Below the pieces are notes generated by a model, which saw only the letters and a program-made list of their open reading frames with translations, did not search any database and was not told the DNA's origin. A stretch of 64,000 bases of DNA from Castellaniella sp. GTDB taxonomy: Bacteria > Pseudomonadota > Gammaproteobacteria > Burkholderiales > Burkholderiaceae_B. The position numbers were made by a program, and so were the translations under genes. Positions 34,401 through 42,848 of the stretch are shown here, one piece after another; positions within the stretch are counted from its first letter, which is position 1, and the number at the start of each line of letters is the position of its first letter. Location of the stretch: NCBI RefSeq assembly GCF_034675845.1, contig NZ_JAUCCU010000001.1, positions 868,001 through 932,000 on the forward strand, in the 5' to 3' direction.

Positions 34401-35755
34401 GCGCGCCCCCGATGACGGGCAACCGGCACCACGCCATAGCGCAGCGTATGCCCCAACAACTGCCGAAATCCCAGAATCAAAGCGCCATACACCAGCACCT
34501 GCAAGCCCAGCATCAGCCACAGGCCGCCATTGCTCTGCGCCGTGCCGATCTCGCGCAGGGTGACCGTGCCATAGACCGCATAAGGCAGGCTGCCAATCAT
34601 GAGATGGCCCCAGCCCAACGCCTGGGCCAGCAGCGCCACCCAGGCCATCGAACGCAGGCTGAAGCGCCCCATGCCGTTGAGCTTGTCGGGTTCGAAACCC
34701 AGACGCCACGCCCGCCACAGCCCCCACAGCCCCATCAGGCCCAAGAGCATCATCAGGCCGACTGTGAGCCGCGAACTGAGATAAGTAGGCCAGACTGGCG
34801 GACGCATGCCAATCAAGTCATCCAAACCCTGGATCATCGACCCCGTGGCGGCTTCAGCCGCATCCGGGGCCACCGACGGCGCCAGCCAGCCAGTCGGCGG
34901 CAAGGCCCCCAGCCAGGCCCAGGTATTGCGCCCATTGGCAACATCCAGTCGGGCCAGCAGCGCAATCGGGTCGGGCGTGCCGCTATGCCACTGGGGGATG
35001 ACAGCCGCCAGACGCGCAGGCTGTACCGGCAGCAATTGGCTGCCCAGACGGGCGGCCAGTCCTGCCTGGGCCACCACCGCCAGCAACAGCAGCCCGATGG
35101 CACCGGCAAACATCGCCCGATCGCCAGCGTCACTGGGCCGTATCCGGGCACGCTGCGCGGTAATCGCCAGAATCATGGTCGCGGCGAGCATCAGCCCCCC
35201 CGTCAGCAGGACGCCAAACAAGGCAGGCGCAGCCCCATTCATGACAGCCAGCCAGCTACTGATCTGATAGTGTTGCTCTACCAGCACGGCCCCCACGGGC
35301 CACTGCAGCCAAGCCAGCAAGACGACCACCCACCAGGCGGTCAACGAGGTGCCCAGCGCCACCATGCCGACCACGATCATGTGTGCAAGATTGGACAGAC
35401 CACGCTGACCATACAGCATGGCCCCCAAAAAGCAGGACTTGAAGATAAAGGTGGTCAGCACCGCCATGGCCAGCAAGGGCCCGATGATTTCACCCGCACG
35501 ATCCATCAGGCCCTGCCACAGCGTGCCCAGCTGCAGAAGCAGCGGCAAACTGGCGGCAAACCCAATCGTGAGGGTCAGCGCATAGACGCGCACCCAGAAG
35601 CGATATGCCAGCATCGCAGCCCCTGTACGGCGGGCGCGCAGGCGCAAAATAAACAGCACCCACACCAGGCCGAGTTCCAACGCCAGGAAGAACAACAGAA
35701 AGCCCAGGCTGAGGTAGAACTGGGTCAGCGACAGAACCCATGCAGTTTGAGTCAT
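34397..35755 (-). CDS. CydA-like subunit I with all heme-ligand positions replaced
   Basis: This 452-residue protein aligns with CydA without gaps over helices such as GPLLAMAVLTTFIFKSCFLG and AHMIVVGMVALGTSLTAWW (E. coli: GAPLAIEGLMAFFLESTFVG and QHMCVTWLVALGSNLSALW). At the positions of the E. coli ligands I find H19 to L20, E99 to A98, E107 to K106, H186 to V182, M393 to T331 and E445 to M386. The GRQPW signature reads GSLPY, while R391 is kept (R329). It therefore probably binds none of hemes b558, b595 or d. A GTG 24 bp upstream (35779) is an alternative start. It is divergent from glnS with only 32 bp between them. Confidence 0.8.
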   Translation of the reverse strand: MTQTAWVLSLTQFYLSLGFLLFFLALELGLVWVLFILRLRARRTGAAMLAYRFWVRVYALTLTIGFAASLPLLLQLGTLWQGLMDRAGEIIGPLLAMAVLTTFIFKSCFLGAMLYGQRGLSNLAHMIVVGMVALGTSLTAWWVVVLLAWLQWPVGAVLVEQHYQISSWLAVMNGAAPALFGVLLTGGLMLAATMILAITAQRARIRPSDAGDRAMFAGAIGLLLLAVVAQAGLAARLGSQLLPVQPARLAAVIPQWHSGTPDPIALLARLDVANGRNTWAWLGALPPTGWLAPSVAPDAAEAATGSMIQGLDDLIGMRPPVWPTYLSSRLTVGLMMLLGLMGLWGLWRAWRLGFEPDKLNGMGRFSLRSMAWVALLAQALGWGHLMIGSLPYAVYGTVTLREIGTAQSNGGLWLMLGLQVLVYGALILGFRQLLGHTLRYGVVPVARHRGRA

Positions 35756-35787
35756 AATGTGCGCTAGTTTATTATGCACCGGACCGT

Positions 35788-37539
35788 ATGACCACCGAAC
35801 CAGCGCTTGTTTCCAATTTTCTGCGCACCATCATCGACAACGACCTGAAATCAGGCCAGTATCAGGGACGCCAATGGGCGCCGCCGCCCAGCCCGGCAGC
35901 GGTACGCCTCGCGGGTGCCATCGATCCCGCCCGCATCCGCACGCGCTTCCCGCCCGAACCCAACGGCTATCTGCACATCGGCCACGCCAAGAGCATTTGC
36001 CTGAATTTCGGCTTGGCCCGCGATTACCAGGGCATCTGCCATCTGCGCTTCGACGACACCAACCCCGAGAAAGAAGAAGACGAATACGTTCGTGCCATCA
36101 TCGAACTCGTGCAGTGGTTGGGCTTCAGCTGGACCGTGGATGGCGCCGAGCACCAATACTTTGCCAGCGACTACTTCGAAACGCTGTACCAGTTTGCCGA
36201 ATCCCTGGTGCAGGCGGGCCACGCCTATGTCGACGAGCAGTCCGCCGACCAGATGCGCGCCACCCGCGGCACTCTGACCGAACCAGGCACCAACTCGCCC
36301 TGGCGCGACCGTCCCATGGCTGAATCCCTGGCGCTGCTGCGCGATATGCGGGCAGGAAAATACCCCGATGGCGCCCTGGCACTGCGTGCGCGCATCGACA
36401 TGGGCTCGCCCAACATCAACCTGCGCGATCCGGTCCTGTACCGCATCCGCCACGCCAGCCACCACCGGACAGGCGATGCCTGGTGCATCTACCCCATGTA
36501 CAGCTGGGCACACCCGGTCGAAGATGCCCTCGAAGGCATTACGCACAGCATCTGCACGCTAGAATTCGAAGACCAGCGCCCGTACTACGACTGGATACTC
36601 GAACGCCTGACCGAACTCGGCCAGTTGGCGGCACCGCTGCCGCGCCAGTACGAATTCGCCCGCTTGAACCTCAGCTACGTCGTGACCAGCAAACGCAAGC
36701 TGCGCCAGCTTGTTCTTGAAGGCCATGTGCAGGGCTGGGACGACCCCCGCCTGCCCACCCTGGCGGGCCTGCGGCGCCGTGGCTATACCCCGGGTTCCAT
36801 CCGTCTGTTTTGCGACCGCATCGGGGTCTCCAAGGCGGATTCCCGCATTGATTACAGCGTGCTTGAACAGGCTTTGCGCGATGATCTCGACCCCGTGGCC
36901 GCACGCGCGGTGGCCGTGCTGGACCCGATCAAACTCATCATCACCAATTTCCCGGCCGACCTCACGGAGCCCTGTTCGGCGCCAGTCAATCCGCATGACC
37001 ACGACGGCCCTCGGCGCGAATTCCCGCTGACGCGCGAACTCTGGATCGAACGCGATGATTTCCGCGAAGATCCCCCTAAAAAATACTTCCGCTTGTTTCC
37101 CGGCAACCTGGTCCGCCTGAAATACGGCTACGTGGTGCGCTGTACCGGCTTTCTGAAGAACGAGCAGGGCGAGATCACCGAAGTTCACTGCGAATACCTG
37201 CCCGAGACGCGCAGCGGCACCCCCGGCGCCGACGCCATCAAGGTCAAGGGCGCCATCACCTGGGTCAGCGCAGCACATGCCGTGGCTGCCGAGGTTCGCC
37301 TGTACGACCGCCTGTTTCGCGAAGCCCACCCCGACCGCGGGGATCAGGATTTCCTGCAAGCCATCAACCCGGACTCCTGCCGCACCGTGCAGGGCTGGCT
37401 GGAACCCGGCATCCAGGCTGAACCGGGCCATTGCTGGCAATTCGAGCGCCTGGGCTACTTCGTCGCCGACCGGCACGACTCCAGCATCGAACGTCCCGTG
37501 ATCAATCGTGCCATCACCCTGCGCGATACCTGGATCTGA
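35788..37539 (+). CDS. glnS: Glutaminyl-tRNA synthetase
   Basis: GlnS charges tRNA-Gln with glutamine. The 583-residue class I synthetase shows RFPPEPNGYLHIGHAKS (HIGH motif), the RFDDTNPEKEEDEYV stretch, the KMSKS-equivalent VTSKRKLRQLV, and the beta-barrel anticodon-binding C-terminus (FPLTRELWIERDDF, KYFRLFPGNLVRLKYGYVV). It is about 30 residues longer than E. coli GlnS. MinC follows after seven bases. Confidence 0.96.
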   Translation: MTTEPALVSNFLRTIIDNDLKSGQYQGRQWAPPPSPAAVRLAGAIDPARIRTRFPPEPNGYLHIGHAKSICLNFGLARDYQGICHLRFDDTNPEKEEDEYVRAIIELVQWLGFSWTVDGAEHQYFASDYFETLYQFAESLVQAGHAYVDEQSADQMRATRGTLTEPGTNSPWRDRPMAESLALLRDMRAGKYPDGALALRARIDMGSPNINLRDPVLYRIRHASHHRTGDAWCIYPMYSWAHPVEDALEGITHSICTLEFEDQRPYYDWILERLTELGQLAAPLPRQYEFARLNLSYVVTSKRKLRQLVLEGHVQGWDDPRLPTLAGLRRRGYTPGSIRLFCDRIGVSKADSRIDYSVLEQALRDDLDPVAARAVAVLDPIKLIITNFPADLTEPCSAPVNPHDHDGPRREFPLTRELWIERDDFREDPPKKYFRLFPGNLVRLKYGYVVRCTGFLKNEQGEITEVHCEYLPETRSGTPGADAIKVKGAITWVSAAHAVAAEVRLYDRLFREAHPDRGDQDFLQAINPDSCRTVQGWLEPGIQAEPGHCWQFERLGYFVADRHDSSIERPVINRAITLRDTWI

Positions 37540-37546
37540 CGCGCGC

Positions 37547-38290
37547 ATGGCATCCCGATCCGACGTTCTGGACTTTAAAAGCGCTACCCTGTATATGGTG
37601 CGCGCCGTCTTGCACACCGCTGATACTGCGGCCCTGCTGCAGGCGCTGGAGCAGCGCCTGCAGCAGGCAGGCGCCTTCTACGAAAACGAGCCCGTCATTC
37701 TGGATGCTCAGGCGCTGGGCCAAGCCCCCGATTGGGCAGCACTGGCTGCCGCCCTGCGGCGGCACCATCTGCACCCCATCGGCGTCCAGGCCCAGGCGGC
37801 GCTGCTGCCCTCCATCCTGCAGGCGGGCCTGGCCCCCCTGGTGGCCTCGACCGGCCGCACCACCGGACCCAGCACCGTAGAGCCCCAGCCTCCTGCCAGC
37901 CCACCGGTCCCGCCAGAAACACCCGCCCAGGCTGACAGCGGCAGCGACCTGCCGGTTTCAGGCCATACGCTGGTCATCCGCCATCCGCTGCGCTCAGGCC
38001 AGCGCATCTACGCCAAGGGCAGCGACCTGATCGTCATGGGACTGGTCAGCCAAGGGGCCGAAGTCATCGCCGACGGCCATATCCACGTTTATGGCCCGCT
38101 ACGCGGCAAGGCCATCGCCGGCGCCCAGGGCCGTACCGACGCAATGATCATGACCACCCAACTGGACCCGGAACTGCTGGCCATCGCGGGCGTCTACCGG
38201 ATCATCGAGACCCGGCTACCGGACACCTTGCACAATCACCCGGCCCAAGTGCATCTGGATGGAGACACCTTGCGCATCCGCGAAATTTAA
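37547..38290 (+). CDS. minC: Septum site-determining protein MinC
   Basis: MinC inhibits FtsZ away from mid-cell. The 247-residue protein has an N-terminal FtsZ-interacting domain (FKSATLYMVRAVLHTADTAALLQAL) and a C-terminal beta-helix that binds MinD (GSDLIVMGLVSQGAEVIADGHIHVYGPLRGKAIAGAQG). A Pro-rich linker at about 105-140 joins them. The start at 37547 (MASRSDVLDF) is preferred to 37508, which would overlap glnS. MinD begins 106 bp later, with possible promoter sequence in between. Confidence 0.95.
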   Translation: MASRSDVLDFKSATLYMVRAVLHTADTAALLQALEQRLQQAGAFYENEPVILDAQALGQAPDWAALAAALRRHHLHPIGVQAQAALLPSILQAGLAPLVASTGRTTGPSTVEPQPPASPPVPPETPAQADSGSDLPVSGHTLVIRHPLRSGQRIYAKGSDLIVMGLVSQGAEVIADGHIHVYGPLRGKAIAGAQGRTDAMIMTTQLDPELLAIAGVYRIIETRLPDTLHNHPAQVHLDGDTLRIREI

Positions 38291-38396
38291 ATACCTGGTC
38301 ACACACAGAAACCTTCTTCCACGACTGACTGAATATCCACTGACATTTTGCTTTACGATGTCATGAACTTGAAAATTACAGGGAAATACTGACACT

Positions 38397-39212
38397 ATGG
38401 CGCGCATTGTTGTAGTCACCTCCGGCAAAGGCGGGGTCGGCAAAACCACCACCAGTGCCAGCTTTTCAGCCGGGCTGGCCATGCGTGGCCACAAGACCGC
38501 AGTGATTGACTTCGACGTCGGCCTGCGCAATCTGGACTTGATCATGGGTTGCGAACGCCGGGTCGTGTATGACTTCGTCAACGTCATCCAAGGCGAAGCC
38601 AGCCTGAATCAGGCCCTGATCCGCGACAAGCAGCTGGATAATCTATATATCCTGCCGGCCTCCCAGACCCGGGACAAGGACGCCCTGACCCGCGAAGGCG
38701 TGGAAAAAGTCCTGACCGATCTGCAGGCCATGGATTTTGAATACATCGTCTGTGATTCTCCGGCCGGCATCGAGACCGGGGCCGTCATGGCCTCGTATTT
38801 TGCCGATGATGCCCTGGTGGTGACCAACCCGGAAGTCTCCTCGGTGCGGGACTCCGACCGTATCCTGGGCATCCTGTCCGCCAAGTCCCGCCGCGCCGAA
38901 CAGGGCGACGAACCGATCCGGGAACACCTGCTGCTGACCCGCTACAACGCCAAGCGCGTGGCGGATGGCGAAATGCTGTCGCTGGGCGACATCGAAGACA
39001 TTCTGCGCATCCGCCTGATTGGCGTGATCCCAGAATCCGAAATCGTGCTGCAGGCCTCCAACGAAGGCATTCCGGCCATCCACAAAGACAATTCCGACGT
39101 GGCCCACGCCTACCAGGACGTCGTCGCCCGCTATCTGGGCGAAGAAAAACCACTGCGTTTTGTCAACTATGAAAAGCCCGGCCTGTTAAAGCGGCTTTTC
39201 GGGGGGAAATAA
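38397..39212 (+). CDS. minD: Septum site-determining ATPase MinD
   Basis: MinD is a membrane-bound ATPase that recruits MinC and oscillates with MinE. The 271-residue protein has the deviant Walker A (VTSGKGGVGKTTTSASF), VIDFDVGLRNLDLIMG, YIVCDSPAGIETGA and VTNPEVSSVRDSDRILG. It ends in an amphipathic membrane-targeting helix (KPGLLKRLFGGK). MinE starts two bases after its stop. Confidence 0.97.
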   Translation: MARIVVVTSGKGGVGKTTTSASFSAGLAMRGHKTAVIDFDVGLRNLDLIMGCERRVVYDFVNVIQGEASLNQALIRDKQLDNLYILPASQTRDKDALTREGVEKVLTDLQAMDFEYIVCDSPAGIETGAVMASYFADDALVVTNPEVSSVRDSDRILGILSAKSRRAEQGDEPIREHLLLTRYNAKRVADGEMLSLGDIEDILRIRLIGVIPESEIVLQASNEGIPAIHKDNSDVAHAYQDVVARYLGEEKPLRFVNYEKPGLLKRLFGGK

Positions 39213-39214
39213 GC

Positions 39215-39479
39215 ATGGCGTTCCTGGATTTCCTGCGTGGGCAGAAAAAAAACCTCGGCCAGCGTGGCCAAAGACCGCCTGCAGCTCATCCTCATCAACG
39301 AACGCAGCAGCGGACACAGCCCCGATTTTCTGCAAAAATTGCAGGCTGAACTGATCGCGGTCATTTCCAAATACGTGCAGATCAACCCGGACGACATCAA
39401 GATCAACCTGGACCGCCAGGACTCTTTGGAAGTCCTGGAAGTCAAGATCGAAATGCCCCAGGCCGACAGCCGCGATTAA
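39215..39479 (+). pseudogene. minE: MinE cell-division topological factor, frameshifted at an A8 tract
   Basis: MinE dislodges MinD from the membrane and sets the Min oscillation. The expected start is ATG 39215 (MAFLDFLRGQKK), directly after minD. The tract at 39245-39252 holds eight A, and with eight the frame shifts and stops early. With seven A the protein would read GQKKTSASVAKDRLQLILINERSS through to the C-terminus (INPDDIKINLDRQDSLEVLEVKIEMP), a complete MinE of about 87 residues. The C-terminal part is open to 39479. An in-frame GTG at 39237 could give a protein lacking the first residues, including the membrane-contact helix. Sequence error, transcriptional slippage and real loss are all possible. 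Confidence 0.88.
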
Positions 39480-39494
39480 GGGCGCCAAGCCCGG

Positions 39495-40385
39495 CTAGAT
39501 CCACGTCAGCGTCGCCCATACCACCAACGGGATGGTGACGACAGACAGCACATTGCCCAGCAATACCACGCTGGCCACGGTGCGGGGTTCCACCCGGTAC
39601 TGTTCGCACAGCAGGTAATTCAGTACCGCCGGCGGCAGCATGACCGACAGCGCCACCATGCGAGCCCAGGCCGGAGTCAACGGCAACAGCCACAGCACCA
39701 GCGGCAGGGTCAGCAGGCCCGCCAGCAGATACAGGCCATTGATGCGCAGCGCCAGGCCCAGCTGTTCGATGCGATCCTGCGACAGACGCACCCCCAGACC
39801 AAACAGCATCAGCGGAATCGCGATCTGCCCGGTCAGGTCTATAGAAGTCGTGACAAAATCAGGAATCCACGCTCGGTGCGGCGCCAGCAGCACCCCCAAC
39901 AAGGCCGCCCAGATATTGGGATTGCGCAGCCACAGCCAACGGTTGGTGCCGCGCGACAGCAAGAACAGCCCCAAGGAAAAGTGCAACAAATTGGACAGCA
40001 CGAACAGCACGATAATGTCGCCCAGCATCTCCTTGCCATAGGCCAGCATCATCAGGGGAATGCCGATATTGCCGGTATTGCGGAACATACCCGGCACCAA
40101 AAATGCGGTCCGGGATATTCCTGCACAGCGCACTCCGGCCAACAGCAGCCCCGGGATGATGATGATCAGTATCCCGGCCACCACCAGGGGCCAGCCCTGG
40201 CCCAGGTCCACCGGATTGGCCACCAGCGCAGAAAACACCAATGCCGGGCAAAACACCATTACATTGGCATAGTTGATGAAGCTCATGTCGGGCGCCCGCG
40301 CCTGGCGCCGCCCAAAGGCAAACCCCAGGACCGCCACCGCAAACACCGGCAACACAATGTTCAACAACGTCAGCAGCATATCCAT
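39495..40385 (-). CDS. AEC-family transporter (auxin efflux carrier type)
   Basis: The 296-residue protein has about ten hydrophobic helices with the AEC two-half pattern: NIVLPVFAVAVLGFAFGRR first, a conserved PGMFRNTGNIGIPLMMLAYG in the centre, and a second-half start at LTGQIAIPLMLFGLGVRL. Members export or import small organic acids. The start at 40385 (ATG) is preferred over a GTG at 40394. The substrate is unknown. It is convergent with the minCDE genes. Confidence 0.87.
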   Translation of the reverse strand: MDMLLTLLNIVLPVFAVAVLGFAFGRRQARAPDMSFINYANVMVFCPALVFSALVANPVDLGQGWPLVVAGILIIIIPGLLLAGVRCAGISRTAFLVPGMFRNTGNIGIPLMMLAYGKEMLGDIIVLFVLSNLLHFSLGLFLLSRGTNRWLWLRNPNIWAALLGVLLAPHRAWIPDFVTTSIDLTGQIAIPLMLFGLGVRLSQDRIEQLGLALRINGLYLLAGLLTLPLVLWLLPLTPAWARMVALSVMLPPAVLNYLLCEQYRVEPRTVASVVLLGNVLSVVTIPLVVWATLTWI

Positions 40386-40437
40386 GCCCAACACAAAAGC
40401 GCCAGTGTACCGCCAGCCGCTGCCCGGCTCCTGACAC

Positions 40438-40480
40438 GACTTGGCGACAGGGCCGCATGCAGCAGCCCTGTCGCCAAGTC
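40438..40480. repeat. 16-bp perfect inverted repeat after the acyl-CoA dehydrogenase gene
   Basis: Arms at 40438-40453 (GACTTGGCGACAGGGC) and 40465-40480 pair perfectly, with an 11-nt loop. There is no T-run on either side. It lies between the acyl-CoA dehydrogenase stop (40506) and the start of the AEC transporter, both on the minus strand. It may protect or end the dehydrogenase transcript. Confidence 0.85.
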
Positions 40481-40505
40481 ACAAGCCAGCCAGCAACCCG
40501 CTGGA

Positions 40506-42311
40506 TCAATAGCCCAGTGCGAAGTCCTCGGCAGGCAGATCCAGCAGGACTGCGGGACCGGCCTTCATGGCTTCGGCATGCGCCAAGGTACGCGGCAAGA
40601 TACGGGTGAAATAGAACCGGGCCGTATGCAGCTTGGCCTGATAAAAAGCCTTGTCACCTTCGCCGGCCTTGATCTTTTCAGCCGCCACTCGTGCCATGTC
40701 GGCCCAAAAATACGCCAGCGTCACATAGCCGGAATACATCAGATAATCGACCGAGGCCGCCCCCACCGCGTCGCGATTGGTCATCGCCGACATGCCGATC
40801 TTCATGGTCAAGCTGCCCCATTCCTTATTCAGTTCGGCCAAGGGCTTGACGAATTCCGAGATCGCCCGGTTACCGCTTTGGGCCTTGCAGAACTTGTGCA
40901 CGACTTTGGTGAAGGCACGCAAAATCTCGCCTTGCGTCATCAGGACCTTGCGCCCCAGCAGATCCAGCGCCTGAATGCCGGTCGTACCCTCGTAGAGCAT
41001 GGAAATACGGCTATCACGCACATTCTGCTCCATGCCATGTTCGGCGATGTAGCCATGCCCGCCGAATATCTGCACCCCATGATTGGCAGCCTCGAAACCG
41101 GTTTCCGTCATGAAGGCCTTGGCGATCGGCGTCAGGAAACTGAGCAGTTTTTCAGCCGTTTCCCGAGCCTCGGCATCCTGGCTGTAATGCTCGATATCGA
41201 CCTGCTGCGCGGCGTAATACAGCAAGGCCCGGTTCCCCTCGGCAAAGGCCTTGATGGTCAGCAGCATGCGGCGCACATCCGGGTGCACGATGATGGGGTC
41301 GGCGGGCTGATCGGGGAATTTGGCGCCGCTCAGGGCGCGCATCTGCAGGCGCTCGTGGGCATAGGCATTGGCCCCCTGGAAGGCGACCTCGGCGTGCGCC
41401 AGGCCCTGGATCGCGGTGCCCAGGCGTGCCGTGTTCATGAAAGTGAACATGCAGTTCAGGCCTTTATTGGCCGGGCCGATCAGAAAGCCCGTGGCGCCAT
41501 CGAAATTCATCACGCACGTGGCATTGCCATGAATCCCCATCTTGTGCTCGATAGAGCCGCAACTGACCGCGTTGCGAGCGCCCAGGCCACCCTGCCCGTC
41601 CGGCATGAACTTAGGCACGATGAACAACGAGATGCCCTTGGTGCCCGCAGGCGCATCCGGCAGACGGGCCAGCACGATATGCACGATGTTTTCCGCCATA
41701 TCGTGTTCACCCGCTGAAATAAAGATCTTGGTGCCGCTGATTTTGTGGCTGCCGTCGGCCTGGGGTTCGGCCTTGGTGCGCAGCATCCCCAGGTCGGTGC
41801 CGCAATGCGCCTCGGTCAGGCACATCGTGCCGGTCCATTTGCCGGACACCAGCGGCTCCAGGTAGGTCTTTTGTTGCTCTGGGGTGCCATGCGCCTGCAA
41901 GGTATTCATGGCGCCATGCGACAGGCCAGGGTACATGCCCCAGGCCCAATTGGCCTCGCCCATCAGCTCGCTGATCGCCATGCCCAGGGATTCGGGCAGG
42001 CCCTGGCCGCCATGGGCCGGGTCATGCGACAGCGCCGGCCAGCCGCCCTCGATGTACTGGGCATAGGCTGCTTTGAAACCTTTCGGGGTGGTGACACCAT
42101 CAGCCGACCAAGTGCAGCCCTCGTGGTCGCCGACCTGGTTGAGCGGAGCCAGGACTTCCTGGCAGAATTTTGCGCCTTCTTCAAGAATGGCATTGACCAT
42201 ATCGGGCGTCGCGTCCTCGCAGCCCGGTAAAGATTGGTAGTGATCGGGGTAGTTCAGGAGCTCGTCGCGCACGAACTTCAGGTCACGCAGGGGGGCTTTG
42301 TAGTCAGGCAT
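40506..42311 (-). CDS. Acyl-CoA dehydrogenase with C-terminal extension
   Basis: This FAD enzyme oxidises acyl-CoA in beta-oxidation or a related pathway. The start at 42311 (MPDYKAPLRDLKFVRDELLN) gives 601 residues, the length of the large acyl-CoA dehydrogenase family with an extra C-terminal domain. Visible parts: MCLTEAHCGTDLGMLRTKA (FAD contact), NGNATCVMNFDGATG-like middle segment, FGGHGYIAEHGMEQNVRDSRISMLYEGTTGIQALDLLGRK (FAD/catalytic region) and the extra helical domain. The chain-length preference is unknown. Confidence 0.9.
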   Translation of the reverse strand: MPDYKAPLRDLKFVRDELLNYPDHYQSLPGCEDATPDMVNAILEEGAKFCQEVLAPLNQVGDHEGCTWSADGVTTPKGFKAAYAQYIEGGWPALSHDPAHGGQGLPESLGMAISELMGEANWAWGMYPGLSHGAMNTLQAHGTPEQQKTYLEPLVSGKWTGTMCLTEAHCGTDLGMLRTKAEPQADGSHKISGTKIFISAGEHDMAENIVHIVLARLPDAPAGTKGISLFIVPKFMPDGQGGLGARNAVSCGSIEHKMGIHGNATCVMNFDGATGFLIGPANKGLNCMFTFMNTARLGTAIQGLAHAEVAFQGANAYAHERLQMRALSGAKFPDQPADPIIVHPDVRRMLLTIKAFAEGNRALLYYAAQQVDIEHYSQDAEARETAEKLLSFLTPIAKAFMTETGFEAANHGVQIFGGHGYIAEHGMEQNVRDSRISMLYEGTTGIQALDLLGRKVLMTQGEILRAFTKVVHKFCKAQSGNRAISEFVKPLAELNKEWGSLTMKIGMSAMTNRDAVGAASVDYLMYSGYVTLAYFWADMARVAAEKIKAGEGDKAFYQAKLHTARFYFTRILPRTLAHAEAMKAGPAVLLDLPAEDFALGY

Positions 42312-42448
42312 TTCCAGGTCTCCAGATGGGCCACCGTCAGCCAGCAGGATATTGCCCACGGCTGACAGTCATTCAATTATTATTCAAACAATCGTTTGAA
42401 TTTAAGTCAAAAGACCCTGGAAAGTCAAGAAGTATGCTGCTCTCGCCC

Positions 42449-42480
42449 ATTAAAAAAAGCCTGCAACAGGCTTTTTTAAT
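42449..42480. terminator. Terminator hairpin usable on both strands
   Basis: ATTAAAAAAAGCCTG and CAGGCTTTTTTAAT pair around a CAA loop, giving an A-run on one side and a T-run on the other. On the minus strand it ends the lipoprotein gene. Confidence 0.9.
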
Positions 42481-42515
42481 GCTGCACGAATGCGCCATCC
42501 GGCGCATCTGATGGA

Positions 42516-42743
42516 TTATTTCTTTTTTCCGACCTGATCACCGACAACACCACCGATGGCAGCGCCACCGACCGTGCCCAGGACTCCGCCCCCGGTGATG
42601 ACGGCGCCTGCCACCCCACCGATACCCGCGCCCGTGACTGCGGATTTCTGGCGGTGGCTCATGTTATCCCAAGAGGAACAACCCGCCATGGCGCCTGCCA
42701 GCAGCAATACTGCACCGAATTTTCCAAGGGTATGAATGGTCAT
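42516..42743 (-). CDS. Small lipoprotein with glycine-zipper membrane domain
   Basis: The 75-residue protein has a lipoprotein signal (LLLAGAMAGC, cleavage before C22) and a glycine-zipper membrane part (GAGIGGVAGAVITGGGVLGTVGGAAIGGVVGDQVG). Similar proteins (OsmB/SlyB-type) sit in the outer membrane and respond to envelope or osmotic stress. It stands alone between the terminator and a hydrolase gene. Confidence 0.88.
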   Translation of the reverse strand: MTIHTLGKFGAVLLLAGAMAGCSSWDNMSHRQKSAVTGAGIGGVAGAVITGGGVLGTVGGAAIGGVVGDQVGKKK

Positions 42744-42848
42744 GAAAGGGCCTCCTACAATAATTTCCTGACTCTTTTATAACGGAACAAACCCCTGGAA
42801 ACTGTAAGCTCAGTGTGCTTTTTGGTGAGAATAAATTGGGGTTTGCCC

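Noticed and set aside
34379..35767. Plus-strand open frame (462 codons) opposite the CydA-like gene
   Set aside because: Low-complexity Gln/Pro/His-rich shadow; the minus-strand product aligns clearly with CydA.
39876..41717. Long plus-strand open frame (613 codons) across the AEC transporter and acyl-CoA dehydrogenase genes
   Set aside because: It spans two real minus-strand genes, is rich in Gln/His/Arg and shows no family features.
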